Of a stretch of 64,000 nt of DNA, positions 14,301-25,264 are shown piece by piece; the first letter of the stretch is position 1, and each line of letters opens with the position of its first letter. This DNA comes from Enoplolaimus lenunculus (lineage: Eukaryota; Nematoda; Enoplea; Enoplida; Thoracostomopsidae). Made by a program: the position numbers and the translations under genes. The notes under the pieces were generated by a model. That model searched no databases, had not been told where the DNA came from, and worked only from the letters and a program-made list of their open reading frames with translations. Where the stretch lies: assembly GCA_030248215.1 (NCBI GenBank), contig JASANG010001031.1, positions 124,001 to 188,000 on the forward strand, in the 5' to 3' direction.

Positions 14301-15487
14301 TTCTGCAAAGGTCCTCCAATCCGATGTTTTCGTACAAACTGGGCACCGGACGCCACAAGAGATGCAAACTTTTTGTCCAAGAGGGTATTGGGAGGGTGGG
14401 AGGGAAGATGAGTACTGGTACAAATCCGTGAAACAGTACCATGCTCGTTAGACGTGCTATGTCCTAAGGGACGGCAAACTTTTACATCACTCACATCACT
14501 GCCACTATGCTGCATTGAGGAAGGTCCTTCAGGGCAACTTGTTGAAATTGATGGTAATGTGGGAGATTTTGGTGGTAGAGATACATCTGAATTAATCGAG
14601 AGTGTGTCATCTAAAACCAATGCTTCTATCAAATACACAGAATTCTGATAGACACTCATAGCGTGTTGAATACAGAGAGTCTAAAGGGTCCGTAAAACAA
14701 CCTATAGCTTGTTTAATTCAGATCTTTTTGGCAGAAATAATGCTGAAAATATAAAGGGGACAGAAGTCCTAAAGAGAATTCTGGGACAAAAAACAATTAA
14801 ATATATACTACGCAAAGTTAGCTGTATAATAAATATTTTTAATGCTCACCAAGAGTCGTGCTGAATTCAACTGGGCCCTTTGAAACCAAAATTCTCGACC
14901 TAGGCAATCCTTCCGCATGTTTCTCTGTTTCAAACGATAAACTTAAACTTTTCTGCAAAGTGTTCAATTTTTCCCCGGTTCCCGTTGTATGAGCATTAAC
15001 CATTTCTGCAAAAAATAAAACACAATTAGCAAGCTGCAGCAGACTCTTGCTTTTCAACAATTTCAAAATTAAATGCTCGTCTTGGTCAGCTCATAGAGTG
15101 AATGAGGTCAGTCGTAGTATTGAAAACTACAGTGCTTCTTATTAATATTACCGCTGTTTACAAATGTAAACGTTCAGGAAGTTCAGAAAAGCAATAATGT
15201 ATATAAAAAAAGTTCACCTTTTCAAATCGTAATATAAGAATCGTTCTGCACTAATGCATGCATACAAATATTACATACCTATGTCGTAAAGTCTACCAAA
15301 ACGTATGCAATTAAAGATCGAAATTGAAAACGCTGAAGCGTTATTGAACACAACCTGACATATCAACGTAAAAAAACACAAAAAACGGCTTACCATAGCT
15401 TTCTTCGCTGCCTGATTTCAAACTGCTAAATCGGATAGCCCCTAAACTTGATTTTGCGGCTCCAAGATCTTTACTGCTACCTGCCAT
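2376..15487 (-). CDS. TEX2: TEX2-like SMP/PH-domain lipid-transfer protein, complete, 19 exons
   Basis: Exons 5' to 3': 15487-15394, 15005-14850, 14625-14173, 13617-12961, 12308-12100, 11008-10777, 9977-9708, 9314-9011, 8394-8093, 7620-7425, 6895-6728, 6202-6121, 5681-5562, 5290-5184, 5068-4964, 3717-3602, 3374-3278, 2828-2708, 2462-2376. All phases match and the sum is 1291 codons plus stop; vertebrate TEX2 is about 1130. Residues 1-420 are low-complexity and Ser-rich. Residues ~430-470 hold a double hydrophobic hairpin (LPSFMCGLLWGFYL, then AIAVFWFLVP). The PH part starts at FQGWMNQL, continues with RKYPIAIVFG and closes with IYLFARSGREKEHWF. The SMP domain runs from VFWDFLQD through GLWVDLKLEYTGGLKLVLET, NIPPPPTDRLWYGF and AHVTEWIEAKL to IPNMDDLVIPVM near the end. 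By homology (animal TEX2, yeast Nvj2) it sits in the ER and moves lipids at contact sites. Inference: exon 3 has a second in-frame acceptor 14 nt downstream. The exon 9 donor at 8093 was chosen because the stronger-looking donor at 8041 would include an in-frame stop. Confidence 0.93.
4530..4926. mobile_element. CAGGGTG-ended hAT-like MITE in TEX2 intron
   Basis: Ends CAGGGTGCAACCGGAA and its complement, inner CCGGAACCGGAA repeats, exact 8-bp duplication CTGATCAC on both sides (4522-4529, 4927-4934). It ends 37 bp from the donor at 4964. Confidence 0.9.
6364..6566. mobile_element. CAGGGTG-ended hAT-like MITE in TEX2 intron
   Basis: CAGGGTGCAA start and TTGCACCCTG end, exact 8-bp duplication ACAAACAT. 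Confidence 0.88.
12670..12897. mobile_element. Inverted-repeat element (CAAATGTG ends), TEX2 intron 4
   Basis: GTATTGTCAAATGTGCGTAG at the left and GTTACACACGCTTGAGAG at the right are inverse. Same family as 58703-58922 and 60496-61166. Confidence 0.65.
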
Positions 15488-16113
15488 AGTGGTATCAAAT
15501 CTAATTCACATTATTTAATACATATGACGTATAAATAGTGAAAAAGTCAATATTAGTTAAGTACGCTGCTCCAAATCTGCAAGACAATAGCACATATTTA
15601 GCAGACAAAAAATACAATGCAATGCACTGCAATATTTCTAACGTGGTCGTTTTTGTACCGTCCATCAACTTGCAAATCACATAACAATTTCAATTTACCA
15701 ATGATCACTGTGTGATAGCTTACATTTTCGAAGATATGCTGAGCCAGCCTCTTAAATATCTTTTACACAAAACCAGTAGGAGAAGTCATCCGCTACCAAT
15801 AACACACAATCAATGCAGAGTAAGCAAAACTTTCCACCAACTTCATCTCTACAATAATTATTAAAGATAGCATCTGAAGCACTAGCTAAGACTTTTTGCC
15901 AGTTATGTTTTCCGATCTGTAGACAGCGGACAATTAAATGTAATCGGAAACGAATCAAATTATGCAAACAAGTACCCAACACCGCCGTTGACTAAAAGCC
16001 GCTTGTATTAAATTAGGCGTAGGTTTTGTGGGAACTGTACGGTCGGGACGACCCCTTTCCTCGAAGTACTGCGAATATACATGGTTTTTCCCTTAAATTT
16101 CTCCGAAACATAT

Positions 16114-16185
16114 GGCCACACCGGGAATCTAACCTCGGAGCTCTCGCTCGCGTGTCACGCGCGCTACCCATTACACCACGCGGCC
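16114..16185 (-). repeat. tRNA-derived SINE head (left arm)
   Basis: 72 nt with a pairable acceptor stem and D arm, but the T stem has mismatches and the anticodon arm folds badly, so it is a SINE head and not a working tRNA gene. Confidence 0.6.
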
Positions 16186-16490
16186 GATATCATACTTTTC
16201 TCTGGCGCTATAGGTGCACGAGGTATGTGTCGTAACAATACACACTCTGCACATACACAAGCTGGACCGCGTATACTAACATTTCTCCTTAATCCAGACT
16301 CCACCGCATCCATGGGCCTGCAATTTACAGCGCCGGTCTCGGTGAGACCTCCATGTCAGAACTGAACGGTCTGACGACCGCTTAAAGAAAGGTAAATTAT
16401 ACGCGGTGCAGCTTATGTATGTGTAGAATGTGCAATGCTAAGACACATACATACTCGTGCACGTATAGCACCAAAGAAAATGATAACATC

Positions 16491-16562
16491 GGCCGCGTGA
16501 CGTAAAGGGTAGTGCGATTGACTCTCGAGCGAGAGGTTCGAGGTTCAACTCCCGGCGTGGCC
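16491..16562 (+). repeat. tRNA-derived SINE head (right arm)
   Basis: 72 nt with a canonical B box (GGTTCAACTCC) and a 7-bp acceptor stem. The anticodon loop would read CTC, but its stem is mostly unpaired. Same family as 16114-16185 and 59719-59790. Confidence 0.6.
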
Positions 16563-17423
16563 ATATCTTAAGGTGATATTTAGGGAAAAACCAAGTATAT
16601 TCGCAGTACTTCGAGGAAAGGAGTTGTCCCTACCGTGCAGTTAAACATGACAGGTTTCATGACCCAAGAAAAGCGCCGATTCTGTTAAATCTTGACACAT
16701 TCGTTGCCCACTGATGGCGCAACCAGAAAATTGGCGGGCGGTTATTTTTCGCGATACATAAGCAAAAAGTTTGCTACTTTTAAGCTGTTTATTGCTACAA
16801 GTTTCGGGTTTTCTCACTGAAAACTTGGTTAATTTACTTTAGTAATAAGTTTGATTTTCGCGTAATTTTTGATTTGACCCACATCACTGTATATACCTTC
16901 GTGCCGTATCGTATAGTTTGTTCAAGTCTGTTCAATTCGAACCGAGGCCCTGTTTGTGTCAGCTGGCGTTTGAAAAATATGCTTGTGTGGTGAAGTTATT
17001 TTTTATTGATTTTCATAGCATAAAAGAGAAGGCTCAGGTTTCCGAGGTTTTCAATCGCAACTGGTTTTTGTTGAAAGCCTTCTAAAAAGTCAGGCGAACG
17101 TTAATACTTAAAAGGCAAAAATAATCTTCTCGTTTGCATTTGATCGTCTTTCAGCAAAATGAATTATAACATATCTTCATTTTAGAGTGTTTTGAAACAA
17201 TATGTTTACCATTTCATTATCAAATGAAAAATAATACTTAAAACGCTCCAAAAGCCACTGGGAGAGTTAAATTTTCAGTAAAAATGCGACACCGTTTTGC
17301 TCGAAAAGCGAGTTGAGAGACGGCATCCAAATCAACAGAATTATTTCATTCATAGCACCAGTGAGCTCAGCGCAGACAGGCAATCTTGCGACTTCAGCTC
17401 CTGCTTCAAGACAAACAATTTCA

Positions 17424-20400
17424 ATGCGACATTCAACTGAACAAACGAGCTTTTATGACTGGAAAACGCTATTTTCAAAATTGAACAAAGCAACTGCGCT
17501 GATTCGAACGCTTTACGGAGTGAATGTTTCGTGCCGGTTCAGGGTTTTAAGGGTTATCGGGCACTTTTGGGGCGCGGTATGTTCAGTTTCCGTGTTATAC
17601 GGTTTAATATCGCCGTTAGTTTTGTTGAAGACGGTACAATTTAACGCTTCGACGTTGTTGATGTTCTGTGCTGTGGTAAGATTTGAGTTTCCAAATTCTA
17701 ACTTTTATATCGTTGTAGAAATAAATAATAGTAAACCAAAGTTTTACTATACTTCTTTTTAAGAGGAGTATAATAGAGAAACCTAAAATTTCGTTTTTAC
17801 TCCAAGTTTTAATCTATATATTAAAGCTGGAACGCCATACAAAGGTGTTTTGGGCAGCGTTCAAACAAATTTCTGTTTTACGTTACGTATGCCATAAGAC
17901 TGTATATGCATTGAAAAGAATAGAATACTTATCGTTTCTGATGTGTTTTATGTATGTCTGCAAATCGTTACCGCTTTTCAAAAAGCAATTATTCATTTTG
18001 TTCACCTATATATTTTAAAAATTTATGGCGCTTGTCTGTGGCCAAAACATGTTCCATAGAGTGTTTGGTGCCCTCTCAAATTTTGCCACCCCCGGGGAGG
18101 AAATCATGGCCCACGTTGCGATTTATAACAAGTTTGAGATGGCTCTTTTGTATTTTTCTCAGCTTTGCCTTTAGGCTTTAGGCTCAAGCTTATGCTTTGG
18201 ATACACCGTTCCTATGCCAAAGACTAAAGTCTACACGAAACCAAAGTCCTTGAATACGCTTAATCTACTGTTACGCCCATTAAAGTTACATTGGCCAATA
18301 CTTCAAAAATTGTGTGAGTTATCGTCATCAACCGAAGGTGGACTCGACTATATTTATAAATTTAAATTCGGTGGAAATTAGTCAATTATAATACTGAATT
18401 TCGATAATTCAACTCCTGATTTTTGCACCAATGAATAGGTACACTCTAAAACAGCATTGAGAAGGTACATATTGAAATTTACCGTAACTCAAAAATTACA
18501 TGAGTTACAAGTAAGTTTGTTTGGGCCAAAAAAATCTGATTTGACAGCAATAGAATCCCTCGAAAAAATTTTACGGTTTCAGCGATGTGCCCTTATGATC
18601 TAAGTTCTTTCCACCCATTTCAGTTGTGCGGAAGAGGAAGCAAAAAAGTGCCGGAACTTGACTCGCTCCAGTCTCCTGGTCTGGCTAGATGTCTTTAAAC
18701 ATACGCGTTCAATGTTGCTTTGGGGGCATAATTGTAAGTAGCATAATCATATTCCTAAACCTAAGCCAAAGTCTCAGCGTATGAATAAGCCTTAACAAAA
18801 AAATTAATCAAAACGCAAAGCTTGTTCAGTTATTTAGAGTCCAACGTTCATCAAAGCAACAATTTCAGATTTGGTCTACACAAGCAACCTTCTCATTCGC
18901 TTTCTTACGCCGGTATCAAACTAATTACGTCGAGCGATTCGTTGAAACACTTGACTCAGTTGACTTCAAAGTTTCGTTGAACAGTGAAACGGTTCAATTG
19001 ACAATTTTAACAACTTACGCGTATGCCATCATTACGGTTTTGCTGAGTTCGTTTGACGGATTTTTGCTCGCCGCAGCAAACGCTCGGGTTATCAATGCAC
19101 CGGCTGGGTTTGGAGTTGATCTTCAGTCAAAATGGATGAATGCAATCGCAAACGGGCTGTCGCATACTGCTAGCACCGGTATTAAAACATCGTGGGCCTG
19201 TGCTAGGGGCCTACTCACCAGGGAAGAGCTTAAACATTGAGAGGCTTATACACTGTTAATTCAAACGAATTGGTTTTAACTCAAAATGAGTTAATTCACT
19301 GAGTGTGAATAGCGCTTTCAGAACTCAGAATTTCTGAATTGATTAAAATCATTCTGAGTTAGTCAATGAACAAGAAATTAAATCAGCTGAGAATGAGTTA
19401 ATGTTTGCTGTAACTCGGTAAGCCTAAAGCCTTAGCCAAAGCAAAAATTTAGTCTAAGGCTTAAAGTTACTGTATCATAAACCCACAATTATGAACAGTT
19501 CTGTAGACCACTATACACTGAGTGTTATAAAATACAGTTTCCGAACTCTTTATATATGTCGTAGGCCAATCTGGTATTTAGGCCATTTACCTATTGGTCA
19601 AGGTCCATCTGCTATTCTGAACAAATATCAGTTTGGCCCAGGCCTAATAGCACAGATTTAGCAAAACAACAGTGATGCAAAACTAACTTTGATACGTTTA
19701 ATATTGTTGGCGACTGCAAAAACAAGAAAAAAAAAGCGGAAAACAGACAAAAAAATGTCAAAGGCCAATAGGTAATTGACCTGAATAGCAGAATGACCTA
19801 CGACGTATACATTCCGAAATTTTTCACAAACAGTTAAATTTTTAAAAAAAAAAGCCCCCCCCACCACTAAAAGCCCACAAGGGCGGATCCAGGAATGGGG
19901 GGAATGCATCCTCCCACCGGCTGGCGAGTGTAACTTTTATTCAGGGTTAAAACCAACGTAAAGCTATAATGGCACTTATGTTGATTTTTGAAAATACGGG
20001 AAAAAGAACAAAAAACCTCTTCGTCCTAGTAACAACCAACATATCCATAGACTAGAATCATATTCAACATCCGTTTTATGCCAATACTTAACATTTTTCA
20101 CTAGTGCATACCCCCAGCAGGAATTTCTAGATCCGCCACTGACAGCCGACCCTCGCGAAGAAAAATCCACGGACCGCCAGTATTGCATTGAAACTGTGTT
20201 TACGTACTTGACGACAATCGGATTGTTTAAAATTTCATTACAGTTGAACATTTTGGCTAATGTAAAGATCAGGGGCGGAACATTATGGTTGTTAATATTT
20301 TTAGGTTTAAATTTTTGTGGAATCACTTGCCAGGCGGCGGCAATGTTTACATGCGTTCATCTGTTTCGTTCGTTGGAAAGCGAAATCCGACAGTCTCGCT

Positions 20401-23400
20401 GGGACGCTGGTGGAATTGAAATGCTTTGTTGTAAAATTCAAGTACTGTAATGACCCGAATAAGAGGGGGTGCTGATATTTATTTCGCCTCTCAAGAGGGT
20501 ACTCCTCCTGTTATACGGTTACGGACTATTATTTATTTTCAACACGCCCTCCGCCACCCTTCGTTACTAAAATGTTTCCGGTATTGCAACTATCCTTTGA
20601 ATTAAACGTTTGTTTGTCTAGTGTCAATAGCTTACGCGATAATACAAGGTTATGCTTAGGAATGTACTTTCAAATTTAAGTGCGCTTTAAAGTTTAAAAC
20701 TCAAATTATTTGGTGCTGAAATCAGTTATCCGCTACAGTTAGGGATAATTGAAACTTATGGACACTAATTAAGGTTAAGGGACTGTATCCGCTTACGGAC
20801 TCTTATTAGTGATACGGACTCCTATTGATTGGGATTCAAATTTGGGACTCCCTCTTATTACCCCCTATTATTCGGCTTACTACAGTATATACTGTATGAA
20901 TTAGATATTAACCATATCAATGAGTCAAATATGGTTTAGCAAGAATTAAATTAATACTTGAATAGGTACACACGGTAGGTCCTATCAAACGATTCGTTCG
21001 ACCCTCGCCGCTTGTTTGAAGTTCCGACCCTTAGAAAACTTTTGGACAATCGTGGACTTTCGTACACAGCACCTACAAAAGACTTTAGGCTTAAGTTTCA
21101 GGAAAGGCGTACCTAAACAGTCGCATAAACCTTTGCCTTGGCTTTTCCTTAAGCCTAAACTGAGACATTAATCTCAAATAAGGGGGCTAAGTGTGCTAGA
21201 GGTTAAAAGTATATCTTGAAAGTTTCATGTCCACCTAAATTTTGGCCTTCTATAGCATCTTTGAGCTATGTTTAATAACCTTTCTGAGGAACTGCAATAG
21301 AGTAAGTTGAAGCTTTAGACTATGTTTTGGCTTTGGCTTAGGCTTAGGTATAAGGTTATCCTTACGCTTTAGCTTAGGCATAGGTAGAGCGTTATCCTTA
21401 AGCCCAAGCTTAGCTATACACTGTAAAAATTGGCGTGTCAAATTGACTCTCTGCGAAATAGGTTTTTCCGAACTGCACAAACTGAGTCAAATTCGACTCC
21501 GCCAAAGTCAAACGTGCGACTCAGTGAGCCGAATTTGACTCTGGTGGAGTCGAATTTGACTCCGTTTGTGTAGTCCCTTAAAGCGTATTTCGGAAAGAGT
21601 CAATTTGACTCACCATTTTTTGCAGTGTAGGATTTAGCTTAACAATTGCTTATACTACTGTTACGGCTCTGTTCTATACATCTGACTAAGCTTGATATAC
21701 CATCTATAAACGTTTCATTTTTGGCCAATGTAAAGAACAGGGACAGCACAGTATTATAAGCATATTCCTAAAGCCTAAGCCTAAGCGTACGCCTAAGTCT
21801 AAGCGTTACAATGTGCATATTTCTACAGCCTAAGACTAAGCCAAGCGAAAAAATTAGTCCAAAACTTAAACTTACTCTATTGCAGTCCCACAGAAAAACG
21901 TTCCGCCCCTGATCTTTACCTGGGCTCGTTTTTTTAGAAAATCTACACAACCTCTTCAGTGCTGAATACACAATGGAGTCTGTACTACTTAGTGATCATT
22001 TCGACTGCAATCAGTAACAGCATTCTGTTAGTATCATCAGTCGTCTTTGACCATAACGCCGAATCGGTTGCGAGACTGTTTCTGATTGGTTGGATTGCAA
22101 TGCAAATCGTTCTTTTGATTTTATTGCATATTCCTGTTGTTTTGGTCAACGAATCACACGACAGAATTCGGGACGTTGTTGTCCGCCAGCACATGGCTCA
22201 TATTTGCGGGCAAAGCCGTCATGATCAGGTTGGTGTAGTGGGCCAATCACAGTTTCAGGTTTGGTGTAAAGAGCTATTGAGATGGGGGCCCATGTATAGA
22301 ACAGGGCCAGATCGTTTTCCGGCGCGGCAATTATAGTCAGTTTAAGCTTTAGACTAACTTTTTTGCTTAGGCTTAGACTTAGGCGTAGGCTGATCTTTAC
22401 GCTTAGGCTTAGGCTTAGGCTTATGCTCATCCTTACGCTTAGGCTTAGGCGTAGGCTTAGGCTTAACAATATGCTTATACAACTGTTCCGGCCCTGTTAT
22501 ATACATGGGCCAAGATAGGCATCGGATATTTTTTCATATATATTCGGATATTCCGGCAACTTGTAGAACGAAATTTGTCCGCAAATTGATATAAGGTTAT
22601 GTGCTTATAAGCATATCTCATGCGACTACTCGCTATTAAATTTCAAGCCAGGATTGGAATCACAGCCTCTGAGGCTCGAGCTGACTGCTATAATAGCTCA
22701 ACTATTGGAGATTGACGCTCGACTCCGAAGCAGCAAGAAGTTTTCATGTCTGTTGGAGGTTTAGTCCTGCGCAGTAGTTAGTATTTATCCGAGTGCGACG
22801 GTTTCTAAACCGACAATTGACCAAACAACGATTGCTCAAATGCGACAATTTCCCAAACCTTAACCATATTTATACCGAGTTGAAACATTGATTGTAAACC
22901 CGAATATACCACTTCTGGGGACATTTATCAGCCGAAAATGTCGTTAAATTGTGCCACAGGGGAATATTGTATCGCAACAGCTGGACCCCCAGGGAACGCT
23001 CCCGATACAAATAAGAAAATGGAGAGATCAAAATAACGGGCATACATAATCATAGCCGTGAAATATGGATCCCACAGGTGAAAACGTTCGACCCAAGATC
23101 TTTTAGAATTTTGAATCGCACAAAGGTTCACCAAATTTTTGAGTCTCGGCTCTTGGGTACCCCCTGTTCTCGTGTCGATAATTAGACAATTGGGCCAATG
23201 TGAAGAACAGGGGTGGAATAGTATTATAAGCTAATTCCTAAGCCTAAGCCTAAGCCTAAACCTAATCCTAAGCGTAAGGATTAGCTTATTCCTAAGCCTA
23301 AGCCTAATCCTAAGCTTAAGGATTAGCTTATTCCTAAGCCTAAGCCTAAGCCTAAGCCAATCAAAAAAATTAGTCTAAATCTTAAGCTTATTCTATTGCA

Positions 23401-25180
23401 GTCAAGCAGAAAAACGTTCCGCCCCTGATCTTTACTTAGTCAAATTACTCCCAGGTCAGTGTTGTTGATGCTTCTGCTAACAATTTCCAGTTGTGAGACT
23501 GCTATAAGTAGTTGACGTGCAACTCAGATGGGGTTGTGTCGTTTTGTAGAAATATAATTAAGTTCAGCTAAATTTCTGGTTTATTTTAAGGACAAAGTTT
23601 CATTGAATTTTACCGTTTTGTTACAAATTATCACCACCGATCGCAGTTATGTAACCGCTGGAAACTGTTATATTATTTCGCGTGCTGCAGTTGTCACGGT
23701 AAGATTCAAGTATACTCATAACAAACTTCGGCCCATGTAAACATCAGGGGCGGAACGTTTTTCTGTGGGACTGCAATAGAGTAAGCTTAAGCTTTGGACT
23801 AATTTTTTTGGTCGGCTTAGGCTTAGGCTTATGATTTAGGAATATGCTAATTCTTTGCGCTTAGGCTTAGGCTTAGGCTTAGGCTAAGGAACATGCTCAT
23901 TCTTACGCTTAGGCTTAGGCTTATGCTTAGGCTTAGGCTTAGCCTTAGGAATATGCTTATAATACTGTTCCGCCCCTGTTCTTTACATTTGCACAAACTT
24001 CTATTTGGAGATGGGCACGTATTACCTTGGTTATTCAGTCACATACTTGTAGATGTAGGCAGGGTTGGGCGACGAGGGCTGGCCTGATGCAAGCGAGGTC
24101 GAACGCTGTTTCAGCGTGGAAGGATTTTTTCGGACGGTGGTCCAAATCCTCTTTATTGGCCATCGGCTCTGGTATCTTTTTGCTAAACGCATCTGTAGCT
24201 TGGCGATTCGTGGTTCATTGGTCGGCAATGTTATGAAATTATTATAAAACGATGATTAAACATTATGCAACTTCAACATATCATGTGTATATCAGGTGAC
24301 TTTTGAGGGCGTAGTGTGATATACACTGAAGTCAAAAAGGGATCAATGCCCATCACACTGCCACTTCAAATGTTATCTGCTGTACGCATGATATTGTGAA
24401 AGTTGTATTAAATTAGCTATGTAAGCTCAAAAATATGGTTTATTGTAGCATTTAAGCTATCTGAACAGTTCCTACAATTATTTCTAAATGCGAGTGTGTT
24501 CAATATCAAATAGAGCACTCGCAAGCGAAGCGAACACGAATCCGAACGTCTTTTTAGTGCTAAACTTTAATACAAAATTTGGATTTTGATCCCTGTTGCG
24601 GTGTTTTGGCCGTTATGTTTCCCGTTTACATCCGCCAACGTCTTATATACAAAATCTGTATGTGGCTCTCCTGAAATTATTGTAATTCGCTGCTACCAAT
24701 AGGATGCTTAAGCATTAAGCTACGATCCCTTGTGCACGTTTCGCGCATCGCATAAGGATTCTGTAGAAAAGTGGTCCAAAGTCACACGTTTGGGACTAAA
24801 GATTATGATAATTCTCCATCACTCTCAGGCTAACGGGGGGAGACTCCCCATATGTAAATATCCGTGCACTATTATTTTTTACGATGTTGCGTACGTTTTA
24901 ACGTGGATGATCCATTACTGATTTTTTTGTAGCTACAAGCCTGTATGTATCTGTCAGGGTGCAACCGGAGGTGAAATATACCGGAGCCGGAGCCGGAGCC
25001 GGAGGCCGATTTTGAGCCGGAGCCGGAGGCAGACCTTCGGTTGTACCCTGGTACCTGTGTAAACTTTGAAAATTTTATATCTCCATATCTCGTTGTTACT
25101 CAAAGCCATCGTTCCGTTTTCAGACGCTGTCAGTGATTTTGTCGTATACCCTTCTAATGCTTCAATTTTCAATGGGATAA
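17424..25180 (+). CDS. Gustatory-receptor-like (GRL) seven-transmembrane receptor, 6 exons
   Basis: Exons: 17424-17675, 18869-19178, 20305-20430, 21960-22228, 23591-23698, 25124-25180. Phases agree and total 373 codons plus stop, the usual length of an insect Gr or animal GRL. Seven hydrophobic segments are visible: VCSVSVLYGLISPLVLL and STLLMFCAVIWS in exon 1 to 2; LTTYAYAIITVLLSSF in exon 2; LNFCGITCQAAAMFTCV in exon 3; YLVIISTAISNSILLVSSV and FLIGWIAMQIVLLILL in exon 4; and a last one split over exons 5 and 6. The diagnostic end is RAAVVT joined to TLSVILSYTLLMLQF, a variant of the family's TYhhhhhQF motif with Ser for Thr. The family forms ligand-gated cation channels with a cytosolic N terminus; the ligand cannot be read. 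The start at 17424 is the first Met of an open frame that continues upstream to a possible acceptor at 17278, so an earlier exon is possible. The exon 2 and 3 donors are the weakest choices; 20409 is an alternative to 20430. Confidence 0.85.
18140..18298. mobile_element. TTAGGC MITE, subfamily 3 remnant (GRL intron 1)
   Basis: Right end CTGTTACGCCCATTAAAGTTACATTGGCC intact in kind (read in two parts: CTGTTACGCCCATTAAAG and TTACATTGGCC), left end lost. Confidence 0.65.
19558..19806. mobile_element. Inverted-repeat element, GRL intron 2
   Basis: GTCGTAGGCCAATCTGGTAT at the left and its close inverse at the right (about 45 bp arms including CCTATTGG). Confidence 0.7.
19872..20143. mobile_element. 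GGCGGATCC-ended element, GRL intron 2
   Basis: GGGCGGATCCAGGAAT at the left, GAATTTCTAGATCCGCCACTG at the right (read GAATTTCTAGATCCGCC then ACTG). Same family as 26635-26866; a lone end (TTCTGGATCCGCTCCTG) is near 39223. Confidence 0.65.
20249..20283. mobile_element. Solo end of a TTAGGC MITE next to GRL exon 3
   Basis: GGCTAATGTAAAGATCAG then GGGCGGAAC matches the ~27-bp terminal repeat of the family; nothing else of the element is present. It lies 21 bp before the exon 3 acceptor. Confidence 0.6.
20448..20889. mobile_element. 440-bp TA-type inverted-repeat element, GRL intron 3
   Basis: TACTGTAATGACCCGAATAA start and ATTCGGCTTACTACAGTATA end. A second, ~75% similar-looking copy is at 60597-61044. 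It begins 18 bp past the exon 3 donor. Confidence 0.85.
21240..21672. mobile_element. TTAGGC MITE carrying a fold-back insertion
   Basis: GAACTGCAATAGAGTAAG left inner part, TTAGGC units, then the fold-back 21417-21629, then TACTGTTACGGCTCTGTTC right end. Confidence 0.7.
21417..21629. mobile_element. TA-flanked fold-back MITE nested in a TTAGGC MITE
   Basis: Near-perfect palindrome: TACACTG .. GTGTCAAATTGACTCT and its inverse .. TTTTTTGCAGTGTA, with GAGTCAAATTCGACTC repeats in the centre. TA at each end fits Tc1/mariner-type insertion. It sits inside the TTAGGC MITE 21240-21672. Confidence 0.85.
21723..21926. mobile_element. TTAGGC MITE, subfamily 1
   Basis: GGCCAATGTAAAGAACAGG start, CCTAAG core, CGTTCCGCCCCTGATC end; GRL intron 3, 33 bp before exon 4. 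Confidence 0.9.
22286..22512. mobile_element. TTAGGC MITE, subfamily 2
   Basis: GGGCCCATGTATAGAACAGG start, GTTCCGGCCCTGTTATATA end, TTAGGC core; flanks TGAGATGG and AAGATAGG partly match. GRL intron 4, 58 bp past the donor. Confidence 0.9.
23192..23443. mobile_element. TTAGGC MITE, subfamily 1
   Basis: GGGCCAATGTGAAGAACAGG start, CGTTCCGCCCCTGATC end, two CCTAAG blocks. GRL intron 4. Confidence 0.9.
23729..23990. mobile_element. TTAGGC MITE, subfamily 1
   Basis: CGGCCCATGTAAACATCAGG start, GTTCCGCCCCTGTTCTTTAC end, three TTAGGC blocks. It begins 31 bp past the donor of GRL exon 5. Confidence 0.9.
24955..25050. mobile_element. Short CAGGGTG-ended MITE in the last GRL intron
   Basis: 96 bp with inner GGAGCC repeats; flanks GTATCTGT and GTACCTGT (7 of 8). 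It ends 73 bp before the last GRL exon. Confidence 0.85.
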
Positions 25181-25264
25181 AAAATGGAAGTCGCTGGTGC
25201 AGTTGCCGTGTCTTGTAAATATTTTATGCTATGGATAGTTGAAATTGTTGTTAAACACTGCGCA

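Larger units (their letters stand above)
16025..16650. repeat. ~620 bp palindrome with tRNA-like heads in both arms
   Basis: Sequence from about 16025 to 16290 is repeated inverted from about 16385 to 16650, with a ~95 bp spacer. Each arm holds a 72-nt tRNA-like block (16114-16185 on minus, 16491-16562 on plus) with acceptor-stem pairing (GGCCGCG with its complement), an A-box-like TGGTGTAATGG and a B-box-like GGTTCAACTCC. Outside each head is the same tail (TATTCGCAGTACTTCGAGG). It lies between the divergent TEX2 and GRL genes. Confidence 0.8.

Noticed and set aside
16114-16562. Two functional tRNA genes
   Set aside because: Acceptor stem and boxes look right but the anticodon arms do not fold and both carry the same SINE tail.
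24027-24240. Last exon of the GRL gene (frame with SLLAIGSGIFLLNASVAW)
   Set aside because: The 25124-25180 exon joins in the right phase and supplies the family signature; the 24 kb frame overlaps a MITE end and has no good acceptor in phase.
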